NCBI GenBank assembly: GCA_900757595.1
Contig: CAAEOL010000016.1
Coordinates: 1-37,681, forward strand
Length of the DNA stretch: 37,681 nt
Source: an uncultured Collinsella sp.
GTDB taxonomy: Bacteria > Actinomycetota > Coriobacteriia > Coriobacteriales > Coriobacteriaceae
Direction of reading: 5' to 3'
Part shown: positions 23,757-30,487 of the stretch, in pieces
How the letters are laid out: each line of letters begins with the position of its first letter
Position numbering within the stretch: the first letter of the stretch is position 1
Program-made: the position numbers and the translations under genes
Notes under the pieces: generated by a model
The model's database searches: none
The model's input: the letters and a program-made list of their open reading frames with translations, nothing else
Told to the model about the DNA's origin: nothing

Positions 23757-25247
23757 ATGGGCCGCTACATCATCGGAATCGATCAATCCACGCAGGGCAC
23801 CAAGGCGCTGCTGGTGGACGAGGGCGGCCATTTGATTCATCGTGCCGATCGCCCGCATCGCCAGATTGTCAACGAGGCCGGCTGGGTGAGCCATGATCCA
23901 GCCGAGATCGCCGCTAACGTGCTGGCCGTGGCGCGCGCCGTGGTGGAGGAGACCGGGGTCGATCCGGCCGACGTCGCCGGCATCGGCATCTCCAACCAGC
24001 GCGAGACTACCGTTGCCTGGAAGCGCACGACGGGCGAGCCGCTGTGCGACGCCGTGGTGTGGCAGTGCGCCCGCGCCCGCGAGCTGTGCGACGAGCTTGC
24101 TGCGCGCGAAGGCGTGGCCGAGCTGGTGCGCGACACGACGGGTCTGGTGCTCTCGCCCTACTACCCGGCGGGCAAGATGGCCTGGATCCTCGCGAACGTT
24201 CCCGCGGCTGCCGAGGCCGCTGCGGCGGGCGAGCTGTGCCTGGGCACCATCGATGCCTGGGTGGTCTGGACGCTCACGGGCGGCGCGGAGTTTCGCTGCG
24301 ACTGGTCCAATGCCAGCCGCACGCAGCTCTTTGACCTGCGCCGTGGCTGCTGGAGCGAGCCGGTGTGCGAGGCCTTTGGCGTCGATTCGGCTTGCCTGCC
24401 GCAGGTGACCGATTCCGATGGCCTGTTCGGCACAACGGACCTGGGCGGCTTTTTGCCGGCGCCCGTGCCCATTCACGGCGTGCTTGGCGACAGCCATGCC
24501 GCCTTGTTTGCCCAGGGCTGCCATAGCCGCGGCATGGCCAAGGCGACCTATGGCACCGGAAGCTCGGTCATGATGAACGTCGGCGACGAGTTCGTCGCCA
24601 GCTCGCATGGGCTTTCGAGCTCGCTCGCATGGCGTATGGACGGCGTGACCGAGTACGTGCTCGAGGGCAACGTGAGCTACGCCGGCGCCGTCAAGACGTG
24701 GCTGCGCGACGATCTTGAGCTCATCAACAATCCCGAGGAAGTCACCGACCTGTGTTACGCCGCCAATCCGGCGAGCCGCGTCTACTTTGTGCCGGCGTTC
24801 ACTGGCCTGGGCGCGCCGCACTGGGCGAGCGATGCCGAGGGCTGCGTCTTTGGCATGACGCGCACCACGGGCCGTGCGGAGTTCGTAAAGGCCGCTGACG
24901 AGTCGATCGCCTATCAGATCTTCGACGTGATTGATGCGATGGTCGAGGATTCGGGCGCGGCGTTGGCCGAGCTTCGTGTTGACGGCGGTCCCACGCGCGA
25001 CGCGTACCTGATGCAGTTTGAGAGCGACTTGGTTGGCTCGCCCATTCGCATCGCGAGCAACGACGAGATGAGCGGTCTGGGCGCGGCCTGGGCCTGCGGC
25101 ATTGCGCTGGGCATGTACACGCGCGACGTCGTCGACGTCTACGGCGCCCGCGGCATCGTGGAGTCCACCATGTCCGCCGACGAGCGCGCCAAAAAGATCG
25201 CCGGCTGGCGCCATGCCGTGAAATCTACAATCGCGTACACCGCCTAG
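23757..25247 (+). CDS. FGGY-family carbohydrate kinase
   Basis: 496 residues with both FGGY ATPase-fold domains. Signatures: GIDQSTQGTKALLVDE at the N terminus, IGISNQRETTVAW, RVYFVPAFTGLGAPHWASDA, and the C-terminal LRVDGGPTRDAYLMQFESDL. The motifs are closest to glycerol-kinase-like members, but this subgroup also holds kinases for ketoses such as xylulose, ribulose and apulose; a family-level call is safest. It would phosphorylate the ketose made by the isomerase two genes earlier, giving a substrate for the transketolase. ATG 23757 follows AAGGGG by 5 bases. Confidence 0.82.
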   Translation: MGRYIIGIDQSTQGTKALLVDEGGHLIHRADRPHRQIVNEAGWVSHDPAEIAANVLAVARAVVEETGVDPADVAGIGISNQRETTVAWKRTTGEPLCDAVVWQCARARELCDELAAREGVAELVRDTTGLVLSPYYPAGKMAWILANVPAAAEAAAAGELCLGTIDAWVVWTLTGGAEFRCDWSNASRTQLFDLRRGCWSEPVCEAFGVDSACLPQVTDSDGLFGTTDLGGFLPAPVPIHGVLGDSHAALFAQGCHSRGMAKATYGTGSSVMMNVGDEFVASSHGLSSSLAWRMDGVTEYVLEGNVSYAGAVKTWLRDDLELINNPEEVTDLCYAANPASRVYFVPAFTGLGAPHWASDAEGCVFGMTRTTGRAEFVKAADESIAYQIFDVIDAMVEDSGAALAELRVDGGPTRDAYLMQFESDLVGSPIRIASNDEMSGLGAAWACGIALGMYTRDVVDVYGARGIVESTMSADERAKKIAGWRHAVKSTIAYTA

Positions 25248-25261
25248 CATGATTATTCTGA

Positions 25262-25378
25262 GACGGGGATTAAAAACTCATTGATCCCCGTCCCGGGCAG
25301 CTCATTTGGGACGGGGCTTTTTTGACTGGTATGATTGGTGCGACCATTCGAACCAGCTAAAAGAGCCCCGTCCCAAAT
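25262..25378 (+). promoter_or_regulatory. Overlapping hairpins between the FGGY kinase and luxS
   Basis: Four mutually complementary segments occur: A GACGGGGAT (25263-25270 region), B ATCCCCGTCCC (25284-25294), C GGGACGGGGC followed by T6 (25308-25323) and D GCCCCGTCCC (about 25364-25373). B with C makes a 9-bp stem followed by CTTTTTT, a standard intrinsic terminator for the kinase operon. A with B, or C with D (24 of 27 positions paired between 25304-25330 and 25352-25378), are alternatives that would exclude it. This is a terminator at least; attenuation of luxS is an inference. Confidence 0.65.
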
Positions 25379-25399
25379 TGACTACCGAGAGGAACTGCC

Positions 25400-25888
25400 A
25401 TGGAGCGCATTGCAAGTTTTTCCGTTGACCATCTGCTGCTTGAGCCCGGCGTGTATGTGAGCCGCATCGACCGCGATCCGGCGACCGGCGCCGCCGTCAC
25501 CACCTTTGACCTGCGCCTGACCACGCCCAACAAGGAGCCAGTCATGAACACGGCCGAGTGCCACACCATTGAGCATCTGGGCGCCACCTTCCTTCGCAAC
25601 CATGCCGAGTGGTCGAGCCGTATCGTCTACTTTGGGCCCATGGGCTGCCGCACGGGCTTTTACCTGGTTGTTTTTGGTGAGCTGACGAGCGAGGAAATCT
25701 TGCCGCTCGTGCGCGAGCTGTTCGAGTTTGTCGCGGGCTTTGAGGGCGATGTTCCCGGTGCCGCTCCCGAGGAGTGCGGTAACTACCTGGACCAGAACCT
25801 CCCCATGGCCAACTGGCTTGCGCGTCGTTATCTCGACCGCGACCTGGCCGATATCGACGAGAAGCACCTGCACTATCAGCAGGCATAG
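25400..25888 (+). CDS. luxS: S-ribosylhomocysteine lyase
   Basis: 162 residues, typical LuxS length. The metal site is intact: HTIEH (His55, His59) and Cys126 in EECGNY; the catalytic Glu58 and Cys83 (GPMGCRTGFY) are present. It splits S-ribosylhomocysteine to homocysteine and DPD, the precursor of the AI-2 signal, in the activated methyl cycle. GAGAGGAA precedes the ATG. It is a single gene between the sugar operon and the beta-glucoside region; the hairpin array upstream may affect its expression. Identification is firm. Confidence 0.96.
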   Translation: MERIASFSVDHLLLEPGVYVSRIDRDPATGAAVTTFDLRLTTPNKEPVMNTAECHTIEHLGATFLRNHAEWSSRIVYFGPMGCRTGFYLVVFGELTSEEILPLVRELFEFVAGFEGDVPGAAPEECGNYLDQNLPMANWLARRYLDRDLADIDEKHLHYQQA

Positions 25889-26007
25889 GGCCGCCCTCTG
25901 CCTCCAAACCGTTCACACGGAGATATCGACCGTTTAACTGTTTAGAAGTGTTTATTCGAGGTCATTAGCACTAGCTCGCTTAAACTAGTCCTCAGAGTGA
26001 TATTCAG

Positions 26008-26076
26008 GCAAGGCTCCTGAAGCAGCATCTGTCGACATTGATTGTCGGATTCTGCTTCGGGAGCCTTGTTCTGTTT
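26008..26076 (+). promoter_or_regulatory. Leader terminator of licT with partial RAT-like sequence
   Basis: AAGGCTCCTGAAGCAG (26010-26025) pairs with CTGCTTCGGGAGCCTT (26052-26067), a 16-bp stem with one G-T pair, followed by GTTCTGTTT. The 5' arm overlaps CAGGCAAGG (26005-26013), which resembles the 3' half of the ribonucleic antiterminator bound by LicT/SacT proteins (CAGGCAAAACC type). The 5' half of a classic RAT is not recognisable, so antitermination here is only suggested. It would let the LicT protein control its own operon. Confidence 0.5.
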
Positions 26077-26077
26077 A

Positions 26078-26087
26078 GGGGGGGGGG
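26078..26087 (+). repeat. G10 tract at the licT ribosome binding site
   Basis: Ten consecutive G's end 4 bases before the licT ATG, exactly where the ribosome binding site should be. No other purine-rich site is available. Homopolymer tracts of this length can change by slippage. Confidence 0.85.
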
Positions 26088-26091
26088 ACAC

Positions 26092-26931
26092 ATGGAAATT
26101 GTTAAACGAATTAATACCAGCGCTGTCCTCTGCGTCGATGGAAATGGCAGACAGTTGGTTGCATTCGGCCGTGGTCTGGGGTTTAAGAATGTCGGAGACG
26201 AGGTCCCTCTTTCGGAGATTCAACGAACGTTTTATAACGTTAGCTCTCGCTACATCGCTCTCGTTGACGAGGTCCCCGACGAGCTTCTCGAGCTTACCTC
26301 GGATGTTATTGATATGTCGACAGGTTTGCTGTCTTATGAGGTGAGCCCTAATTTGCCGTTTATCCTTGCGGACCATATCGCGTATGCGGTTAAGCGCAAA
26401 GAGCAAAATATCGTTGTCCGCATGCCTTTATCGTTTGATGTCCGCCAACAATATCCCGTCGAATTTAGAATCGGCGAGTATGCACTTAAGATAATCAGGA
26501 AACGTCTTAACGTTAGGCTTCCAGCTCATGAGGCAGTTGGAATTGCCATGGCGTTTATCAATAACATGGCCGATTCGGACTCATGCGAAGTAGTTAAAGA
26601 GTTTAGCGCGGATATCTACGATCGTGTTCTGGAGGAGTCAACCGTTGCTGTTGAAAATCGGCTTGGCATTCAAGTTGATCGGGAAGGTTTCGATTACGCA
26701 AGGTTCGCAACCCATCTTCAGTACTTATTCAATAGGTTGAACTCTGGCGAAAGCATCGTGAGCGACAACCGCAAGATGTACCTCTCGCTCAAAAAAGAAT
26801 ATCCGGTGGCATCAATGTGCGCCGATGATATTGCTTCTGTTCTCAGCCGACTGACGGGGCGGGAACTTATAGACGAAGAAAGACTCTACCTCATGATGCA
26901 CATCAATCGAATTGCATCGAAAACAAGGTAA
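26092..26931 (+). CDS. BglG/LicT-family transcriptional antiterminator
   Basis: 279 residues in the family order: CAT RNA-binding domain (1-60, EIVKRINTSAVLCVDGNGRQ, then FGRGLGFKNVGDEV), PRD1 (about 65-170, with DHIAYAVKR and PAHEAVGIAMAFINN) and PRD2 (about 175-279, FATHLQYLFNRL, YLMMHINRI). PRD histidines are phosphorylated by HPr or by the PTS EIIB, so the protein senses sugar transport. It binds an RNA antiterminator and allows read-through of leader terminators. The PTS permease gene follows by 68 bases. Codon use (many ATA, TTA, AT-ending codons) is less GC-rich than the flanking genes. The ATG is preceded only by the G10 tract. Confidence 0.92.
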   Translation: MEIVKRINTSAVLCVDGNGRQLVAFGRGLGFKNVGDEVPLSEIQRTFYNVSSRYIALVDEVPDELLELTSDVIDMSTGLLSYEVSPNLPFILADHIAYAVKRKEQNIVVRMPLSFDVRQQYPVEFRIGEYALKIIRKRLNVRLPAHEAVGIAMAFINNMADSDSCEVVKEFSADIYDRVLEESTVAVENRLGIQVDREGFDYARFATHLQYLFNRLNSGESIVSDNRKMYLSLKKEYPVASMCADDIASVLSRLTGRELIDEERLYLMMHINRIASKTR

Positions 26932-26999
26932 TTAGTTGGCAAAGGCGCGCGCTTTGCTGATGGTTACATATAAAACTCAACATGGGAGAAATGGTATTT

Positions 27000-28370
27000 A
27001 TGGCAGATACAACCAAGCTCGCTGCCGAGATTCTCGAGATGGTGGGCGGCGCAGACAACGTTACATTTGTAGCTCACTGCATGACTCGTTTAAGGTTCAA
27101 CCTTAAGGACGAAAGCATCGTAGACGATGCAAAAGTCAAGGCGATTGATGGCGTGATCGACATTCGCCATTCCGCGGGGCAATATCAGGTGATTGTGGGA
27201 CCTAAGGTCGATAAGGTCTATGAAATCGTTGCCAAGGAAACCGGGATTGATGCCGGAGATTCCGAGGCAAGCGAAGGAGAGACTAAGGGCTTTCTGGGAA
27301 AGCTAATGAAGCTCATCAGCGGCATCATGATGCCCGTTCTTCCTGCCTTGATCGCATGCGGAATGATAAACGCCGTCCTTAGTATTCTGACGACGGCGGG
27401 TGCTGTTTCCGCCGAGAGCGGAATATACACTCTGCTGTACGGCATGGGAAATGCCTGCATGTATTTTCTGCCCGTTCTTGTCGGATCATCTGCTGCTCAG
27501 TTCTTTGGAACCGATCGATATATCGGTGCGGTACTCGGTGCAATCCTGATTTATCCGACTTTCGTTGCTGCGGCCGGAGCGGGCGATGCGCTGGATTTGC
27601 TCGGCATGAAGTTCACAATGGTGAGCTATTCCTCCACGGTGTTTCCTGCTATCGTGGCGGCTTGGTTCGCATCCGTTCTTAATAAGTGGCTGCGGGCGGT
27701 TCTTCCCGATGTTGTGGCATTTGCGCTCGTCCCGTTCCTGACGGTTGCTGTTGCCGCCCCCGTCTCGCTCCTTGTGATTGGCCCCGTTATTCAGCAGGCG
27801 AGCTCTTTGCTTGCGACTGCAGTGCTGGCGGTCTATCAGTTCAGCCCCGTCCTTTGCGGCGTTATTCTCGGGCCGATATTCGGTCTCGTTATGATCCCCC
27901 TTGGACTCCATTGGGCCCTGATCGTGCTTTCCATCAACAATATTATGACCGTCGGCTCCGATCCTATCCTTGGACTTCTCTGCTGCAGCATGGGTGTTGT
28001 CGGCGCTTGTTTGGCGTTTGCCCTCCGCTCGAAGGACCCGAGTGAAAAGAGTCTTGGGTTCAGCTGTGCCATTACGGGCTTTTTCGGGATTACGGAACCG
28101 GCGCTGTACGGCATCATCTTGGAGCACAAGAAGATCATTATCGCTTCCATGGTCGCCGGAGCAATCAGTGCTGTTATCCCGGCGATTTTCAACACCTGTA
28201 CGTTCGTTATGACGTCGAGCGGCATTTTTAGCTTCCCCGGTTATATGGATCCTTCTGGTGATATGAGCAGCCTCATCGGCGCAATTCTTTGCAATGTCGT
28301 CGGTTTAATTCTTAACTTCGTTCTCGTTTACATCCTGTATCGCCCTGATGAAGAGGCAGTAGTGGAGTAG
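27000..28370 (+). CDS. PTS beta-glucoside-type EIIBC permease
   Basis: 456 residues: EIIB domain (1-85) with the phosphorylation cysteine in AHCMTRLRF (Cys27), then an EIIC membrane domain with about ten helices (LMKLISGIMMPVLPALIACG, GSDPILGLL, GITEPALYG). Many relatives such as BglF are IIBCA fusions of about 620 residues; here the IIA part is absent, so phosphate must come from a IIA encoded elsewhere. It brings in and phosphorylates a beta-glucoside such as cellobiose, salicin or arbutin. I place the start at 27000 (MADTTKLAAEIL) because the family N terminus begins here; ATGs at 26982 and 26991 are possible. GGGAG lies 11 bases upstream. A hairpin GCAAAG/CTTTGC is found in the gap after licT. 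Confidence 0.92.
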   Translation: MADTTKLAAEILEMVGGADNVTFVAHCMTRLRFNLKDESIVDDAKVKAIDGVIDIRHSAGQYQVIVGPKVDKVYEIVAKETGIDAGDSEASEGETKGFLGKLMKLISGIMMPVLPALIACGMINAVLSILTTAGAVSAESGIYTLLYGMGNACMYFLPVLVGSSAAQFFGTDRYIGAVLGAILIYPTFVAAAGAGDALDLLGMKFTMVSYSSTVFPAIVAAWFASVLNKWLRAVLPDVVAFALVPFLTVAVAAPVSLLVIGPVIQQASSLLATAVLAVYQFSPVLCGVILGPIFGLVMIPLGLHWALIVLSINNIMTVGSDPILGLLCCSMGVVGACLAFALRSKDPSEKSLGFSCAITGFFGITEPALYGIILEHKKIIIASMVAGAISAVIPAIFNTCTFVMTSSGIFSFPGYMDPSGDMSSLIGAILCNVVGLILNFVLVYILYRPDEEAVVE

Positions 28371-28421
28371 ACAATTATTTGGGATGTAAGCTGCCGAAAA
28401 CCCCGCGGCAGATTGCATGTG

Positions 28422-28462
28422 GTGGGCTTGCCGTTGATTCACGCGAGCCCACCCTCATTTTT
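28422..28462 (+). terminator. Hairpin with T-tract between PTS and esterase genes
   Basis: 10-bp stem GTGGGCTTGC (28422-28431) / GCGAGCCCAC (28443-28452) with one G-T pair, then CCTCATTTTT. A smaller hairpin CTGCCG / CGGCAG (28391-28396, 28406-28411) precedes it. The T-tract is separated from the stem by 5 bases, so it may only reduce read-through into the esterase. Confidence 0.6.
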
Positions 28463-28475
28463 GGAGTGACTAGCT

Positions 28476-29456
28476 ATGACAATTACAGCCGATATGACGT
28501 TTGGCGAAATCGCGCTCCTTCCTGAGTTCGCTGGCTTTGGCGAGCACCTTATGCTTTGCCGGCCTTCAACTTGGGAGCGCATGTGGAATAAACCCATCGT
28601 GTCTCATATGAATTCTGATGCTAATCCATATGAAACTACTCGCGTTTTGCGTGGATTGAATCGGATTGTCGAGCTCGTGGATGACGGGAGGCAAGTTGCC
28701 TACGATATATGGGATGAAGCCGACTGCATCCGTGATCCGACTCGACGCAACACGAAACTGTTCTTCTTTCCCGGGAGACCCGGGGCTCCCTTTATCATTG
28801 CGGTTTCGGGCGGAGGTTATCAGAGCGTTTGTCATCAAATGGAAGGCTTTCCCGTTGCCCCCGAGCTCAACGATGCGGGCTATAACGTGTTCGTGCTGTC
28901 ATACAGGGTGAGGGTCGAGCCTTTGATGCCGCGTCCAATCGACGATTTAAATCGAGCTGTCCGTTTTGTCTTCGAGAATTCAGCGAAATTTAATGTCGCA
29001 AAAAGTTATGCAGTTATCGGCTTTTCTGCTGGTGCGCATTTAACTGCCGAGTGGGGGACGGACAACAAGGGATTTGCGTCCTACGGATGCGAGGCACCCA
29101 AAGCCTTGGTCCTGTGTTATGCACCGATTGATCTTCGTGGCTTTGAGAACGCATCAGACAATAGATTTCTTGATTCGGTGTGCGGCGGGGCTGGTCGCGA
29201 CTCGCTCGATGATTTCTGTATTAATCAGCATGTGTGGGAGCAGTATCCTCCGACATATCTTTGGCAATGCGCTGACGATGATATTGTATCGCCCGACAAT
29301 TATGAAAAGATGGTCGATGCTCTGGATGCAGCTGGAGTACACCATGAGGGAGTCATGTATTCAGAAGGGGGGCACGCATTGATGAAGCCCCATGCGCCGG
29401 AGACCGACTACTGGTGTATGAGCGTTATTGAGTTTCTTAAAGATTATCTCGACTAG
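28476..29456 (+). CDS. Alpha/beta hydrolase, carbohydrate-esterase-like
   Basis: 326 residues, cytoplasmic (no signal). Fold signatures: oxyanion loop IAVSGGGYQSVCHQMEGFPV, the nucleophile GFSAGAH (Ser184), an Asp in the QCADDDIVSPD segment and a His in EGGHALMKPH. The build is that of the acetyl-esterase/BD-FAE-like enzymes that remove acyl groups from sugars. An atypical N-terminal 90 residues precede the hydrolase core. Its place between the beta-glucoside permease and the 6-phospho-beta-glucosidase suggests it deacylates imported (phospho)glycosides. Codon use is AT-richer than in the DUF4867 gene that follows. SD is TGGAGTGA, 7 bases from the ATG. Confidence 0.8.
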   Translation: MTITADMTFGEIALLPEFAGFGEHLMLCRPSTWERMWNKPIVSHMNSDANPYETTRVLRGLNRIVELVDDGRQVAYDIWDEADCIRDPTRRNTKLFFFPGRPGAPFIIAVSGGGYQSVCHQMEGFPVAPELNDAGYNVFVLSYRVRVEPLMPRPIDDLNRAVRFVFENSAKFNVAKSYAVIGFSAGAHLTAEWGTDNKGFASYGCEAPKALVLCYAPIDLRGFENASDNRFLDSVCGGAGRDSLDDFCINQHVWEQYPPTYLWQCADDDIVSPDNYEKMVDALDAAGVHHEGVMYSEGGHALMKPHAPETDYWCMSVIEFLKDYLD

Positions 29457-29579
29457 GAAGCTGCATGTCGCTTTTTGAGCGGGTGATTTCGTCATGCAAT
29501 GTTTTCGGTATTGATCGTGGTCGTGGATGAATGATGTTCTAGAATGTTCATACTGTCACATAAACGAACAGGAGCGAAC

Positions 29580-30224
29580 ATGCATATCTACTCTGTATCA
29601 GATCCCGAGTTCAAATCCTATGGTCGCGTGTGGGACGACGTGCCGTCCAACCTGACCGCCCCGCTTGTCGAGGCGCTTGCGGCTACTCCCATTCCCGAGG
29701 GCACCAAGTACGTGGCCTCCGCACCCGAGCTCGAGCAGGTTGAGGGTGTCGACACGCTCGGCCTGCTCATGTACGGCGGCCGTCCGTTCCAGCCGGGCTG
29801 GTGCAACGGCCACAACACGCGCCTCAACTGTCTGGAGTATCACCGTGCCAGTGAGTTTAATTTGGGTGCGCGCGACTTTATTCTGCTGCTGGCCAAGCGC
29901 GAGCAAATTGTCGACGGCAAGCTCGACACCGCTCAGGTCAAGGCCTTTCGCGCGCCCGCCGGCACGCTCGTCGAGGTTTACGCCACCACGCTCCACTACA
30001 CGCCCTGCATGGTCGACGACGGCGGCTTCCAGGTGATGGTGGCGCTGCCGGCGGGCACCAATGGCCCGCGCCCCGAGGCTGCAGCCGACATGCCTGCCGC
30101 CGGTGACAGCTACTGCTACTGGAAGGCTGACAAGTGGGTCCTCTGCCACGCCGATAGCCCCAAGGCAGCCGAAGGCGGCTACGTGGGCCTCGTCGGCAAG
30201 AACCTCGACATCACCGTGGACTAG
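29580..30224 (+). CDS. DUF4867 family protein
   Basis: 214 residues, soluble. Beta-rich, with LGLLMYGGRPFQPGWCNGHN, LNCLEYHRASEFNLGARDFIL, FRAPAGTLVEVYATTLHYTPC and a C-terminal GYVGLVGKNLDITVD. I recognise it as DUF4867, a cupin-like family with no proven activity, found next to sugar-utilisation genes. The conserved His, Glu and Cys in these blocks suggest metal or sugar binding. ATG 29580 follows AGGAG by 5 bases. It precedes the 6-phospho-beta-glucosidase, with a long palindrome between; it may be an epimerase or mutarotase-like accessory, which is only inference. Confidence 0.75.
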   Translation: MHIYSVSDPEFKSYGRVWDDVPSNLTAPLVEALAATPIPEGTKYVASAPELEQVEGVDTLGLLMYGGRPFQPGWCNGHNTRLNCLEYHRASEFNLGARDFILLLAKREQIVDGKLDTAQVKAFRAPAGTLVEVYATTLHYTPCMVDDGGFQVMVALPAGTNGPRPEAAADMPAAGDSYCYWKADKWVLCHADSPKAAEGGYVGLVGKNLDITVD

Positions 30225-30238
30225 GGGCTTTTGTTTTA

Positions 30239-30345
30239 ATCTGTAACACCTGGCGGGCTAAATCGTCTCTACCTGTTACAGATCAAGACAAACCGCCCCA
30301 AACCACCACAAAGGTGCCTGTCCCCTTTGTGGTGGTTTGGGGCGG
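30239..30345. repeat. Two nested palindromes after the DUF4867 gene
   Basis: ATCTGTAACA (30239-30248) pairs with TGTTACAGAT (30274-30283). Immediately after, a perfect 22-bp inverted repeat occupies 30293-30314 and 30324-30345 (CCGCCCCAAACC at its start) with a 9-base loop TGCCTGTCC. The inner core ACCACCACAAAGG / CCTTTGTGGTGGT is the same as in the repeat at 36516-36551. No gene lies in 30225-30487. Confidence 0.85.
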
Positions 30346-30487
30346 CGGTATCAGAAAGTGTCAGGCAGGGGCGGCTGCCGGACGCCCGCGCGCGAAAAGA
30401 AGTATCGGCCCACGTCGTTGCCGTTGAGCGACACGTTGTTTGCAGGGATACTGAGCCTATGACAACAGCGTGCGAAAGGATTGATGC

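Noticed and set aside
20410..25250. Long minus-strand frames opposite the isomerase and FGGY kinase genes
   Set aside because: Both plus-strand proteins are complete and conserved; the antisense frames have biased, motif-free composition.
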